NCBI RefSeq assembly: GCF_003391395.1
Contig: NZ_CP024190.1
Coordinates: 5,828,001-5,892,000 of the forward strand
DNA length: 64,000 nucleotides
Source: Mycobacterium marinum
Lineage (GTDB): Bacteria; Actinomycetota; Actinomycetes; Mycobacteriales; Mycobacteriaceae
Direction of reading: 5' to 3'
In this document: positions 16,995 to 26,850 of the stretch, one piece after another
Numbering within the stretch: the stretch's first letter is position 1
Layout of the letters: the number at the start of each line of letters is the position of its first letter
Position numbers and translations under genes: made by a program
The notes under the pieces: model-generated
The model's database searches: none
Told to the model about the DNA's origin: nothing
What the model saw: the letters and a program-made list of their open reading frames with translations, nothing else

Positions 16995-18497
16995 ATGGGT
17001 CCCGGGGGACGCCAGTCCGCGGAACCTGCAAGCACGGAGGTCTTCGGGGACTCAGACTTTGTAGTTGTCGCCAACCGCCTGCCCGTCGATCAGGAGCGGC
17101 TTCCCGACGGCACCATCGCCTGGAAGCGCAGCCCCGGCGGGCTGGTCACGGCCCTCGAGCCGCTGTTGCGCCGGCGGCGGGGGGCCTGGGTCGGCTGGGC
17201 GGGTGTCGTCGAAAACGACGTGGACGTGCAGGACGAGCCGATCGTCCAAGACGAATTGCAGCTTCAGCCGGTACGGCTCAGCGCTGACGACGTCGCCCAG
17301 TACTACGAGGGTTTTTCCAACGCCACCCTGTGGCCGCTCTATCACGACGTCATCGTCCGGCCGATCTATCACCGCGAATGGTGGGATCGCTACGTCGACG
17401 TCAATCGCCGGTTCGCCGAGGCCACCGCCCGGGCCGCCGCGCGCGGGGGGACAGTCTGGGTGCAGGACTACCAGCTGCAGTTGGTCCCCAAGATGTTGCG
17501 TGCCATGCGCCCGGATCTGACCATCGGCTTCTTCCTGCACATCCCCTTCCCGCCGGTGGAGCTGTTTATGCAGCTCCCCTGGCGCACCGAAATCATCCAG
17601 GGCCTGCTGGGCGCCGATTTGGTCGGCTTCCACCTGCCCGGCGGTGCCCAGAACTTCCTGATCCTGTCGCGCAGACTGGTCGGAGCCGACACCTCGCGCG
17701 GGACGGTTGGGGTGCGGTCGCGGTTCGGCGAGGTGATATTGGGATCGCGCACCATTCGCGTCGGCGCCTTTCCCATCTCCATCGACTCCGGCGCGCTCGA
17801 CCAGACGGCCCGCGACCGTAACATCAGGCGCCGATCCCGCGAGATTCGCGCCGAACTGGGCAATCCCCGCAAGATCCTGCTTGGTGTCGACCGGCTCGAC
17901 TACACCAAGGGCATCGATGTCCGCCTCAAAGCCTTCTCCGAGCTGCTCGCCGAGGGCCGCGTCAAGCGGGACGACACCGTCTTGGTGCAGTTGGCGACAC
18001 CAAGCCGGGAACGGGTGGAGAGCTACCAGACCCTGCGCAACGACATCGAGCGCCAAGTCGGCCACATCAACGGCGAGTACGCCGAGGTTGGCCATCCGGT
18101 GGTGCACTATCTACACCGGCCCGTTCCGCGCAACGAACTCATCGCCTTCTTCGTGGCCAGCGACGTCATGCTGGTCACCCCGCTGCGCGACGGGATGAAC
18201 CTGGTGGCCAAGGAGTACGTGGCCTGCCGCAGCGATCTGGGTGGCGCCCTGGTGCTCAGTGAATTCACCGGTGCCGCCGCCGAACTCCGGCACGCCTATC
18301 TGGTCAACCCGCACGACCTGGAAGGCGTCAAGGACGGGATCGAAGAGGCGCTCAACCAGACCGAGGAAGCGGGGCGGCGCCGGATGCGGTCGATGCGACG
18401 GCAGGTACTTGCTCACGACGTGGACCGCTGGGCCCGATCCTTCCTGGACGCATTGGCCGACTCGCGCCCCAACGATTCGGCCGACGCCGCCGACTAG
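16995..18497 (+). CDS. otsA: Trehalose-6-phosphate synthase OtsA
   Basis: A 500-residue GT20 glycosyltransferase, the same length as Rv3490. It condenses a nucleotide-activated glucose with glucose-6-phosphate to trehalose-6-phosphate in the cytoplasm; OtsB2 then removes the phosphate. Visible features are the N-terminal VVVANRLPVD and the glucose-6-phosphate-binding region with WVGWAG. The central WVQDYQLQLVPKMLR and HIPFPP motifs, GVDRLDYTKGID near residue 300, and the C-terminal DGMNLVAKEYVACR of the nucleotide-sugar site are also present. Trehalose is needed for mycolate transfer and stress protection. It abuts the small upstream gene and lies 87 bp before the Rv3491-like gene. Confidence 0.95.
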   Translation: MGPGGRQSAEPASTEVFGDSDFVVVANRLPVDQERLPDGTIAWKRSPGGLVTALEPLLRRRRGAWVGWAGVVENDVDVQDEPIVQDELQLQPVRLSADDVAQYYEGFSNATLWPLYHDVIVRPIYHREWWDRYVDVNRRFAEATARAAARGGTVWVQDYQLQLVPKMLRAMRPDLTIGFFLHIPFPPVELFMQLPWRTEIIQGLLGADLVGFHLPGGAQNFLILSRRLVGADTSRGTVGVRSRFGEVILGSRTIRVGAFPISIDSGALDQTARDRNIRRRSREIRAELGNPRKILLGVDRLDYTKGIDVRLKAFSELLAEGRVKRDDTVLVQLATPSRERVESYQTLRNDIERQVGHINGEYAEVGHPVVHYLHRPVPRNELIAFFVASDVMLVTPLRDGMNLVAKEYVACRSDLGGALVLSEFTGAAAELRHAYLVNPHDLEGVKDGIEEALNQTEEAGRRRMRSMRRQVLAHDVDRWARSFLDALADSRPNDSADAAD

Positions 18498-18584
18498 ACC
18501 AACCCGGCCGCCAAAGCCATGGTTTTCGGGCCGAAACGCTGTGATACTCGAGAAGGCGTGCAAGGCGTTCAAGGGAGGTTCGGC

Positions 18585-19166
18585 GTGAAGATCCGCCATG
18601 GCCTGGCCGTCGGCGCCGGCATTGTTTCGGCCGTCGCGCTGGGGCTGACACTGGAATCGGAAAGCCCGGCACACGCGCTGGGGCCCCCACCGGACGGCGC
18701 GTACACCCTCAATGAGGCCGGGGTGTCGGGGGTGACCTGGACAATCACCGCGCTGTGCGATCAGCCGTCGGGCACTCGCAACATGAACGACTACTCCGAC
18801 CCGGTGGTATGGGCCTTCAACTGTGCCCTCAACGTCGTGAGCGCGACACCGAACGCACCGATAACCCGGGCGGAAAAGCTGCAGAACTTCAGCGGCAGGG
18901 CTCGGCTATCCAGCGTGCTGTGGACCTTCACCGTCACCAAACAGGACGGCGTCGTGTGTCCGGGCGGCGGCACGGCACCGTCCACCGACACCTATGCGTT
19001 CAGCGATGAAACGATGAGCGGTACGCATACAACACTGCACGATGCCGTCTGCGGCATGCAGCCGGACATGAAAAAGGAGCCGTTCTCCCTGCAGATGGTC
19101 GGGCCTCCGCCCAGCCCGATCGAGCGTTACCCGTTGTACTGCAACGACATTGCGATGTGCTACTGA
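18585..19166 (+). CDS. Exported protein of unknown function (Rv3491-like)
   Basis: A 193-residue protein with a classical Sec signal peptide: basic VKIRHG, a hydrophobic core to about residue 24, and a likely cleavage after AHA near residue 33. The mature part holds six cysteines and ends in YPLYCNDIAMCY, suggesting disulfide bonds in the envelope or medium. GTG 18585 has GGGAGG six bases upstream, which decides the start over an upstream in-frame ATG at 18519. Length and location between otsA and the mce4 operon match Rv3491. It converges with the mce4 operon. Confidence 0.8.
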   Translation: MKIRHGLAVGAGIVSAVALGLTLESESPAHALGPPPDGAYTLNEAGVSGVTWTITALCDQPSGTRNMNDYSDPVVWAFNCALNVVSATPNAPITRAEKLQNFSGRARLSSVLWTFTVTKQDGVVCPGGGTAPSTDTYAFSDETMSGTHTTLHDAVCGMQPDMKKEPFSLQMVGPPPSPIERYPLYCNDIAMCY

Positions 19167-19210
19167 CACTGCGCCGAGGGCACCAAGGACACTGCGGGTG
19201 AGCCGGAAAC

Positions 19211-19711
19211 TCAGATCGGCGTGATGTACGCGATCAGCCACTTTCCACCGATGCGCTTGTAGTCCACCCGAAGTCGGCTGCCGTCGTAGAGCGGCTGGCG
19301 CGATTTGTCGGTCACCGTGCGGTTCAGGTAGACCATCACCGACGCGGAATTCCGTTTGGCCGCCATGACTCCGACGCCGACGACATTGGCCTGGACCACC
19401 ACTTCGCGTTTCTTGGCCTCGGGGATGATCTGCGCGTTGGCGCTCTTCTCGAATTCCTCGCGATAGGCCGGGGTCAGCAACGGATAGGCGGCATTGAGGC
19501 TGCGCTCGACAGTTTGGTAGTCGTATCCGAAGACCAGGGGTATATCTTTGGCGGCCAGCCCGGGCAGCACCGCGCGCGCCGCGGCCTCCCCGCGCGCCTC
19601 CACTCGGTCCCAATAGAACCAACCGCCGAGGGCGGCCAACCCCACGATGACGACAGCCAGCATGCTTGCCGCGACAGTGATCACCCACCGCTGCCACCGC
19701 CGCAATCGCAT
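19211..19711 (-). CDS. Mce-associated membrane protein (Rv3492c-like)
   Basis: The last gene of the mce4 operon encodes a 166-residue protein with one N-terminal transmembrane helix (about residues 9-31) and an alpha/beta extracytoplasmic domain of the Mce-associated (Mas) type. Mas proteins are thought to stabilise or assist Mce transport complexes. Its ATG shares one base with the stop of the upstream Rv3493c-like gene (TGATG), so translation is coupled. The length is close to the roughly 160 residues of Rv3492c. Confidence 0.85.
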   Translation of the reverse strand: MRLRRWQRWVITVAASMLAVVIVGLAALGGWFYWDRVEARGEAAARAVLPGLAAKDIPLVFGYDYQTVERSLNAAYPLLTPAYREEFEKSANAQIIPEAKKREVVVQANVVGVGVMAAKRNSASVMVYLNRTVTDKSRQPLYDGSRLRVDYKRIGGKWLIAYITPI

Positions 19712-20454
19712 CAGTTGCCCCCGTCCGGATACTTCAGGTCGTAGCCGGTCATCCGCCCGGTGTCGTCCTCATGCACGATGACCCGCAACCGGTAGGGCAT
19801 GGAGGGCTTGTTGACCCCATCGATGTCGGCGACCGTGACCCGGACCGAGACCAGCACCGACGCGTTGTCGGTAACGGAGTCGATGTCTTCGAGCGCGGCA
19901 CCGTTGATGACCGCCTCCGAGGTGGCGTTGGTGGCGCGAAACAGACCCTTGAGGTTCTCGACGTTGTTGTTCGCGCTCAGCATGCCGCGCAGCGGCCCGC
20001 TGGTGCCGTCGACGAACCGGTTGACGGCCTGGTCGATGGTGTCGGGCGTGTAGCTGAACATGTTGACCACCGTCTGGGTGGCGGTATCGACGAAGCGTTG
20101 CTGGCGGGCCTGTACGGCTTCGGCGTCGCGGTGCCCCACCATCAGGACGGCCACGCCGGTGCCCAGCGCGGCGGCCAGGACCAGCCCGGCCGCCGCAGAC
20201 AGCCATCCGACCAGCTTGCGGTGGGCCGGACGCCGTGGCGGCGGCCGAACCGCCGTCAGCGACCTGGCCGGCTTGGCCGGCTTGGCCGGCCGCTTGGCAG
20301 TGCTCGGTGCGGCGGTAACCCCGACGGTGGTTTCACCCGCATCCGATTCGCCGGACTCGCTTTTCGCGGGCCCCGCGGCACGAGACGCCCGCCGACGCAC
20401 CCGCTGCGTCGGCGTCTGCTTATCCGCGTCTGCCGATTCCACTACTTCCACCAC
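19711..20454 (-). CDS. Mce-associated membrane protein (Rv3493c-like)
   Basis: About 247 residues: a basic Lys/Arg/Pro-rich cytoplasmic region with an AKPAKPAR-like stretch, one transmembrane helix (about residues 85-108 of the chosen form), and a Mas-type C-terminal domain ending near the stop that overlaps the next gene by one base. The start is uncertain. GTG 20454 fits the family length; a TTG at 20511 would overlap the end of mce4F by 37 bases. It is co-transcribed with the mce4 genes and is probably part of the same envelope complex. Confidence 0.82.
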   Translation of the reverse strand: MVEVVESADADKQTPTQRVRRRASRAAGPAKSESGESDAGETTVGVTAAPSTAKRPAKPAKPARSLTAVRPPPRRPAHRKLVGWLSAAAGLVLAAALGTGVAVLMVGHRDAEAVQARQQRFVDTATQTVVNMFSYTPDTIDQAVNRFVDGTSGPLRGMLSANNNVENLKGLFRATNATSEAVINGAALEDIDSVTDNASVLVSVRVTVADIDGVNKPSMPYRLRVIVHEDDTGRMTGYDLKYPDGGN

Positions 20455-20474
20455 ATAGGCCCCCGCATCAGCGC

Positions 20475-22157
20475 TTACATGGTCCTTGGAGCAAGCATGA
20501 GATCCACCCAATTCTCCGCGCTGGACGCTCCGCTGATGCCACCCGCGAAGATACCAGTGCCACCGGCCGGGTCCTTGAATACACCGGTGAGCGGGTCATA
20601 GGTGGTGTAGGCCGGGCCGCTGGCTTGTGGCTGCGGCCCGGGTTCCGGGCCGACGCCCACCGGCGGTGGCGGCGGCGGCAGCGTCTTGGGGTAGGGAATC
20701 TGCGGCGCCTGCGGCGGGTAGTCCGGCGGCATCCACGACGTGAACGGCGGCGGTGGCCCGTTGTCGTTGGGTGGCGGAGCGGGCTGGGCCGGCTGGTTGG
20801 GCGCCGGTGGCGGACCAGGGATCACACCGGGCGGTGGCGGCCCCACAATCGGAGTGCCCGGATCCGGATCCGAGTCCGGCGGAATGTAGGGAAACTTGTT
20901 GGGAGGCAGAACGTTGAGCCCATCGGTGACCGGCGTGTCGTAGGGCACCGGCGGACCGCGCCAGGGGTTGCGCCCAACCGGGACGTACCCCTTCGGGTCA
21001 CGGCACAGCTGAATGGTGGGCGCCCGCTTGCCGGGGAACTCCTGGCAGGGGTAGTTACGCGCACCGCGCACCGTGGTGGCGTCGTTCTGCGCGACCTTGC
21101 AGTACATGTCCGGCGGAAGTTCACGCAACGTCTCGTCGGCGGGTGACCGAATCAAGGGCGGCGGCAGAAATCCCACGTTGCATGGCGGCGGGTCGTTCAG
21201 GTCGACCTTGAAGTCCAGCTTGGCACCCTCGTCCTGCGGCACACCGCCGGCGGCGGTGGTGATCGCGGCGAACAAGGCCGGAAAGACCACCAACAGCTGC
21301 TCGATCGACTTGTTATAGATCACCCCGACCCTGCCCAGGTTGGCCAGGTTTGCCGCCAGCGCCGGAAAGGACGGACGGATACCGGAAAACGCGGTGTTGG
21401 CCTCATCGATGGCATCCGGTGCGGTGGCCAACGTATTGCGAAGCCCCGGATCGGCCTGGCGCAGTTCCGCGGTGAACCGGGCCAACCCGTCGGCCAACGA
21501 TTTGATGTCGCCACCGGCTCGCACCTGCGCTTGCAGGAACGGCCCGGCCTGGTCGATCAACTGCGAGACCTGCGGGTAGTCGGCGTTCGCCTCGTCGACC
21601 AGCAGTCGTGCCGACTCCACCAGCCGAGCCAGCTCCGGCCCCGAGCCGTTGGTGGCCACGAAGGCCTCGTGGAGCACCTCGCGCAGCCGGGTATCACCGA
21701 GGCTGTTGACCAGCGTCTCGGCTTGGTGCAGCAGGTCGGCGACGTCCTGGCCGATCCGGGTGTTGTTGCGCTCGATCCGGGATCCGTCGTGCAGCCTGCC
21801 CGCCGACGGATCGTCGGGCGGAACCAGATCGATGTACTGCTCACCGATCGCCGACACACTCTTCACGGTGGCTGTGACGTTGGACGGGATGGCGGTGCCA
21901 CTGTTGAGCCGCATCTGCGCGGTCACCCCGTTGGGGTTCAGGCCAACCGATTCCACCCGCCCGACCGCGACACCACGGTAGGTGACGTTGGCGTTCTTGT
22001 ACAGGCCCCCGCCCGCGACGAAGTCGGCGCTCACCTCATAGGTACCAATGCCGAACGTGGCGGGCAGCCGCAAGTAGAAGATGCCCATCACCGTCAAGGT
22101 GAGGACCGTGATGATCGCAAAGATGGACAGCTGGATCTTGGTGAGCTTGTCGATCAT
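20475..22157 (-). CDS. mce4F: Mce4F, Mce-family steroid-import protein
   Basis: A 560-residue protein with an N-terminal transmembrane anchor (about residues 10-30), an MlaD/Mce domain (about 35-115), a long helical region and a Pro-rich C-terminal tail (after about residue 370). This is the usual shape of the sixth protein of an mce operon. The six Mce proteins are believed to form a hexameric tunnel across the periplasm above the YrbE permeases; Mce4 imports cholesterol in M. tuberculosis. It begins 11 bases after the stop of mce4E. The length is near that of Rv3494c. Confidence 0.92.
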   Translation of the reverse strand: MIDKLTKIQLSIFAIITVLTLTVMGIFYLRLPATFGIGTYEVSADFVAGGGLYKNANVTYRGVAVGRVESVGLNPNGVTAQMRLNSGTAIPSNVTATVKSVSAIGEQYIDLVPPDDPSAGRLHDGSRIERNNTRIGQDVADLLHQAETLVNSLGDTRLREVLHEAFVATNGSGPELARLVESARLLVDEANADYPQVSQLIDQAGPFLQAQVRAGGDIKSLADGLARFTAELRQADPGLRNTLATAPDAIDEANTAFSGIRPSFPALAANLANLGRVGVIYNKSIEQLLVVFPALFAAITTAAGGVPQDEGAKLDFKVDLNDPPPCNVGFLPPPLIRSPADETLRELPPDMYCKVAQNDATTVRGARNYPCQEFPGKRAPTIQLCRDPKGYVPVGRNPWRGPPVPYDTPVTDGLNVLPPNKFPYIPPDSDPDPGTPIVGPPPPGVIPGPPPAPNQPAQPAPPPNDNGPPPPFTSWMPPDYPPQAPQIPYPKTLPPPPPPVGVGPEPGPQPQASGPAYTTYDPLTGVFKDPAGGTGIFAGGISGASSAENWVDLMLAPRTM

Positions 22158-22168
22158 CGTCTCGGCCC

Positions 22169-23320
22169 CTACTGTGACGCCGTGCCGGCTGGAATCTTGA
22201 ACGGGTCGGCCGCCTGTCCGGACAGGTTGGCCATTTCGCCGAGCAAGAAGTTGGGCGGGTTCACGATCTCGTCCATGTGCGCCATGTTCGGGTCGAAGTA
22301 GGCGGTGGTGAAGAACGTTTCACCGATCCGGCGCAAAGTCAGGTCAAAGGTGGTGAACACGTTGAGGTAGTCGCCGCGCACCGCCTGCTTGATCCCGAAG
22401 TTGGGGAACGGGAACGTCAGCAACAGCTGCAATGAGGAGACAAACTCCTTGCGGTTGTCGTTGAGCGCCTTGACAACCGAGTACAGGCCCTTGAGGTCTT
22501 CGGCGAAATCCACCTTGGTCTTGGACAGCACGTTCGAGGTGACCATGGCCAGTCTCTTCAGCGAGGAGAACGCCTCGACGATGTTGCCGCGATTCTTGTT
22601 GAGCACCCGAAGCGCGTCGGGCAAGGTGTCCAGCGCGCGGCCTAGATTGTCCTTGTCCCTGGCCAGGATTGCGGAGAATCGGTTGAGCCCGTCCACCGCA
22701 CCGATGATGTCGTCGACTTGCTTGTTGAGGCCCGCCGTCAGTTCCGCGAGCCTGGGCACGAGGTCGACGAACTGCCCTTGCCGGCCCGCGACCGCCTGGT
22801 AGACCTCATCGGTGATGTCTTCTAGCGCGCCGACATTGCCCTTGTTCACCACCACGCCCAGCGCCGAGAAGACCTCCTCGGTGGTGGGAGATCGACCGGT
22901 GTGCGATTCCGGGATCCTTGACCCGTCGGCGAGCCTGCCTTCGGCGGGTTTGTCGGTCGGTGCGGCCAGTTCGATGTGCAGTGACCCCAGCAGGGACGTC
23001 TGCGAGACCTTCGCGGTCGCGTTGGCCGGCAGCACCACGTTCTTGTCCAAGGCCAATTTGACCGCGGCATAGAAGGATCCGTCAGGTCGCTGCACCGCAT
23101 TGATGCCGGAGACACTGCCGACGGTGACCTCGTCGACCATCACCGGTGAGTTCTGCGGAAGCGTCGCCACGTCCGGCATTTCCACCGTGACCGAATACGC
23201 ACCGCCACCGTGGCCGGCGGTGCCGGGCATCGGCAGGGAATTCAGCCCGCCGTACTGACAGCCAGCCAGCAGCGCACTGAACGCCACAAACACGCTGCTG
23301 CGTATCCAGATTCGGCTCAT
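22169..23320 (-). CDS. lprN: Mce4E lipoprotein LprN
   Basis: A 383-residue Mce protein that carries a lipoprotein signal: hydrophobic stretch then LLAGC, with Cys21 as the lipidation site. It is the only lipidated member of the operon, as expected for the E position. The Mce domain (about residues 43-120) and the helical domain follow. Its start overlaps the mce4D stop by four bases (ATGA). The length matches Rv3495c (lprN). Confidence 0.92.
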   Translation of the reverse strand: MSRIWIRSSVFVAFSALLAGCQYGGLNSLPMPGTAGHGGGAYSVTVEMPDVATLPQNSPVMVDEVTVGSVSGINAVQRPDGSFYAAVKLALDKNVVLPANATAKVSQTSLLGSLHIELAAPTDKPAEGRLADGSRIPESHTGRSPTTEEVFSALGVVVNKGNVGALEDITDEVYQAVAGRQGQFVDLVPRLAELTAGLNKQVDDIIGAVDGLNRFSAILARDKDNLGRALDTLPDALRVLNKNRGNIVEAFSSLKRLAMVTSNVLSKTKVDFAEDLKGLYSVVKALNDNRKEFVSSLQLLLTFPFPNFGIKQAVRGDYLNVFTTFDLTLRRIGETFFTTAYFDPNMAHMDEIVNPPNFLLGEMANLSGQAADPFKIPAGTASQ

Positions 23321-24750
23321 CCGCCGGCCCCCTGCTCGGCGGGCAGTGGCGCCCCCGGCGCCGGGCTCGACAGGCCGGCATCCGGTCCGGCCGGTGCCGG
23401 CGCGGGCGGAGGCCCGGGCGCGGGGCCATAACCCGGCGGAGATCCGGGCGCGGGCCCGGGGGCTTGGGGAACAAACAGACTCTGCAGATCGGTGGTGTTC
23501 CCCGGCGCGGGTTGCGGTGCAGGGTGAGCCGGGATCCAGGTCAGCTCCGGAACCGGTGTCTCGGCTTTGGCCTGAGTGGCCGGGGTGTCATAGATGATCT
23601 GGCCCTTGTAGGCGGTGATGGTGTTGAGCGGGTGGAACAGGAACGGCGGGTAGTTGGCCGTGAGCCGGCGCAACACCGGACCCAGCCGCTCCCGGCACAG
23701 TTCGGCGCGCCGGTAGTAGTCGGGCGCCGATTTCCCGGCCGCGGTGTCAAAGGAACCACCGCAGATGAACTGAACCGGGTTGGCGAAGTTGGGTATGGAA
23801 AGCAACCCGTTGAGGGTGCCCTGTGCGGGGTCATAGATGTTGTAGAAGTTGGTGATACCGGGACCGGCCACGTGCAACACCTGCTCGATGTTGTCGCTCT
23901 GGTCACTGAGGGTCTGGGTGAGGTCGCCGAGCTGGTTGACCGTTTCGATCAGCGTCGAGTTGTTTTCGCGCAGGAACCCTTTGATGTCCGAAAGCGCCTG
24001 GTTGAGCGTGCCCAAGGTGTTGTCGAGGTTGCGCGAGCTATCGGCGAGGACCTGCGACACCGAGGCCACATGGCCGGCGAACTGCACAATCTGTTCGTTG
24101 CTCTGCGAGAGCGCGTCGACCAGCACCTGCAGATTCTTGACCGTGCTGAAGATGTCGTTGCGCGAATCACCAAGGCGTCCAGCCACTTGCGACAGTTCCC
24201 GCAACGCGTTGTGGAACGAGTCGCCGTTGCCGTTGAGGGTGTCTGCGGCCTGGTTGATCGCCGCTCCCAGCGGGCCCTGAAGTTCGCCGGCGGCCGGACT
24301 GAGCTGGACAGCCAGTTGGGTCAGCGATTCCTTGACTTCGTCCCATTCGACCGGGATCGCGGTGCGGGACAGATCGATGCTCGCTCCGTCGGGCAGCACC
24401 GCTCCGCCGGTGTAAACCGGGGTGAGCTGAATGAACCGCGCCGCCACCAAGTTCGGCGAAACGATCAGCGCCTGGGCATCCCGCGGAATCTTGACGTCGT
24501 TGGACACCGACATCGTGATCTTGACGTCGGCCGGCCGCGGCTCGATCGAGTCGATCCGCCCGACCGGCACACCGAGGATGCGAACCTCGTCCCCGGGGTA
24601 GATGCCAACGGCGGAGGTGAGGTACGCGACGACTTTCCGGCCGCTCTCGCCCCCGGAGAACAGCACGTAGAGGCCGCCGACCAACGCCGCAACCAGCGCG
24701 ACGATGGTGACCGTCCGCATACCCCGACTACTGAGACGTTGCTTCATCAT
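23317..24750 (-). CDS. mce4D: Mce4D, Mce-family protein
   Basis: A 477-residue Mce protein with an N-terminal anchor (about residues 13-31), an Mce domain (about 38-115), a coiled-coil-rich middle and a Pro/Gly/Ala-rich tail of about 80 residues (APGPAPG-type repeats). It is somewhat longer than the roughly 451 residues I recall for Rv3496c, the excess apparently being in the low-complexity tail. It overlaps mce4C by four bases and mce4E by four bases. Role as for the other Mce4 subunits. Confidence 0.91.
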   Translation of the reverse strand: MMKQRLSSRGMRTVTIVALVAALVGGLYVLFSGGESGRKVVAYLTSAVGIYPGDEVRILGVPVGRIDSIEPRPADVKITMSVSNDVKIPRDAQALIVSPNLVAARFIQLTPVYTGGAVLPDGASIDLSRTAIPVEWDEVKESLTQLAVQLSPAAGELQGPLGAAINQAADTLNGNGDSFHNALRELSQVAGRLGDSRNDIFSTVKNLQVLVDALSQSNEQIVQFAGHVASVSQVLADSSRNLDNTLGTLNQALSDIKGFLRENNSTLIETVNQLGDLTQTLSDQSDNIEQVLHVAGPGITNFYNIYDPAQGTLNGLLSIPNFANPVQFICGGSFDTAAGKSAPDYYRRAELCRERLGPVLRRLTANYPPFLFHPLNTITAYKGQIIYDTPATQAKAETPVPELTWIPAHPAPQPAPGNTTDLQSLFVPQAPGPAPGSPPGYGPAPGPPPAPAPAGPDAGLSSPAPGAPLPAEQGAGG

Positions 24751-25808
24751 GGTGACTTCGGCCTGATGATCCAGCGCTCCTGAATCAGCCCGCGCAGGTA
24801 GTCGGCAAAGCTATCCGGCAGCTTGCCCGGCTGGAACACGGTGTCGAACACCATGGCCACCATCGGTGCAGGCAGCACGCTGTAGACGTTGACGTTGAAG
24901 CCCGGGCCGGAGCCCACCACTTCGCCCAGCGTGGTCGCATAGGCGGGCAGCCGCTTGAGCGCCTCGGTGATGTAGTCGCGACGCTCGTTGAGGTTGCTCA
25001 CGACCAGGTTCAGCTTGCTCAGTGCCGGCCCGAACTCTTTGCGGTTGTCGTTGACAAACCCGGAAAGCTGGACCGAAACGTCGTCGATCCCGGAGATCAG
25101 CGCGCCGAGCGCAGAACGTCGCTCATCCAGGGCCGCGAACAGCTGGTTGCCGTCCTCGATCAACTTGTTGACCTGCGCGGCACGTTCGGACAACACCCCG
25201 GTCACCGTCTTGGCATGCGCCAGCAGGCCTTGCAGCGCCTCATCTCGGGTGTTGAGGGTGCGCGACAGCGCGGTCACGCCATCAAGTGCACCGCGCAGCT
25301 GCGGGGTGGCGTCGTGCAACGTCTCGGTGAGCACCTGCAGCGCGTGCTCGAACTGCGGCTTGTCCAGGTTGCTCGCGCTGCCGCCCAGATCCTGCAGGGC
25401 GCCATTGAGCGTGTAGGGGGTGGTGGTGCGGCTCAGCGGGATCGTGGTGGCATTCCCGCTGCCCGCGGGGGTCACCGCAACGGAGCGCTCGCCGAGAATG
25501 GTGTCGGTGCGGATCGCGGCCAGTGACTGGTCGCCGACCACGACGTGGCGGTCCACGCTGAAGGTGATCTTGGCGGCGTCCCCGGCCAGACTCACATCCG
25601 AGACGGTGCCGACCTTGAAGCCCGAAACGTAGACGTTGTTTCCGGGAGTGATGCCGCCGGCGTCGGAGAAGTACGCGTTGTAGGTCTTGCCCTGCGGCAG
25701 GAACGGCAGTCCGCTGTAGCCGAATGCGATGAGCACCACGCAGATCACCAGCACCACACCGAAGATGCCGGTGCGAAGCGGGTCGCGGTCGTGTTTGCTA
25801 CTTGGCAA
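24747..25808 (-). CDS. mce4C: Mce4C, Mce-family protein
   Basis: A 353-residue Mce protein: short basic head, anchor helix (about residues 13-32), Mce domain (about 38-115) and helical domain. It starts with TTG 25808; GGAGGT lies seven bases upstream, inside the end of mce4B, and the two genes overlap by 11 bases. The length agrees with Rv3497c. Confidence 0.91.
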   Translation of the reverse strand: MPSSKHDRDPLRTGIFGVVLVICVVLIAFGYSGLPFLPQGKTYNAYFSDAGGITPGNNVYVSGFKVGTVSDVSLAGDAAKITFSVDRHVVVGDQSLAAIRTDTILGERSVAVTPAGSGNATTIPLSRTTTPYTLNGALQDLGGSASNLDKPQFEHALQVLTETLHDATPQLRGALDGVTALSRTLNTRDEALQGLLAHAKTVTGVLSERAAQVNKLIEDGNQLFAALDERRSALGALISGIDDVSVQLSGFVNDNRKEFGPALSKLNLVVSNLNERRDYITEALKRLPAYATTLGEVVGSGPGFNVNVYSVLPAPMVAMVFDTVFQPGKLPDSFADYLRGLIQERWIIRPKSP

Positions 25809-26850
25809 AAGCGCACCTCCCCTTGCTGGGATCGGGCTGGCCGCCCATCGGGATCAGGATGTCACTGCCGGCCGGACCGTTGATCTTGATTGTCACCGTG
25901 CAGAAGTAGATGTTGAAGAACGCCCCGTACGAGCCGAGGGCGGCCAACCTCAGGTAGTCCTCGCCCAGCTGCTCGACGTCGTTGTTGACCTCGTCCTTGC
26001 GGTTGTCGAGTTCGGTGGCCAGCGGCCGCGCGTTTTCCAACAGCCCCTGCAACGGCCGGCGCGAATTCTTCAGCAGCTCCGTGAGGTCCGTCGTCGTCGA
26101 TGCCAGCGGCGGGATGGCTCCCGCGATGACGTCCTTGTTCTCGGCCAGCCCGGTGATCAGCTGCTGCAGCTGGTCGACGCTGGCCGAAAACTGTGCGCTG
26201 CGCTGGTCGACGGTGGCCAGCACCGAGTTGAGGTTGGTGATCGTGTCGCCGATGAGCTGGTCACGTCGGGCCAGCGCGGTCGAGAAGGCGCTGGTATCGG
26301 CGAGCACGTTGGCCAGCGCCCCGCCCTGGCCCTGCAGCAACTCGATGACGGCGCCGGTGACGGTGTTGACCTTGTCGGCGTCCAGGCCCTTGAGCACCGG
26401 GCGCAACCCGCCCAGCAATGCGTCCAGATCCAGCGCGGGTTGGGTGTGCTCGGCGTTGATGGTGCCGCCCGGGGGCAGCTTGCGCAGCTCGCCGGGCCCC
26501 GAGGTGATCTCCAGATACCGGTCACCAACCAGGTTTTCGTATCGGATCACCGCCCGCGTCGACGAGTACATCGTGTACGCCCTGTCGATCGCGAATGCCA
26601 CGTCGATCGTGTTGTCCGGGTTGAGGTCGACGGCCTTGACCGAACCGACCGGCACCCCCGCGATTCGGACCTTCTGGCCCGCCTTGAGGCGCGACGCGTT
26701 GGTGAACGTCGCGTGGTAGACGTTGGTGGGCCCAAAGCGAAAATCCCCGAATACCACGACCAAAGCGGCGGCCACCACCAACATGACCACCCCGAAGACG
26801 CTGACCTTGATCACCATCGACCGGTGCGACGGCATACCCCCGGACGCCAT
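25798..26850 (-). CDS. mce4B: Mce4B, Mce-family protein
   Basis: A 350-residue Mce protein, the same length as Rv3498c. The anchor helix is near residues 12-33, the Mce domain near 40-118, and the helical domain continues to the C-terminus. The ATG at 26850 shares one base with the TGA of mce4A, the common coupling arrangement. The frame stays open further upstream inside mce4A, but that stretch does not resemble the family and is rejected. Confidence 0.92.
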   Translation of the reverse strand: MASGGMPSHRSMVIKVSVFGVVMLVVAAALVVVFGDFRFGPTNVYHATFTNASRLKAGQKVRIAGVPVGSVKAVDLNPDNTIDVAFAIDRAYTMYSSTRAVIRYENLVGDRYLEITSGPGELRKLPPGGTINAEHTQPALDLDALLGGLRPVLKGLDADKVNTVTGAVIELLQGQGGALANVLADTSAFSTALARRDQLIGDTITNLNSVLATVDQRSAQFSASVDQLQQLITGLAENKDVIAGAIPPLASTTTDLTELLKNSRRPLQGLLENARPLATELDNRKDEVNNDVEQLGEDYLRLAALGSYGAFFNIYFCTVTIKINGPAGSDILIPMGGQPDPSKGRCAFAK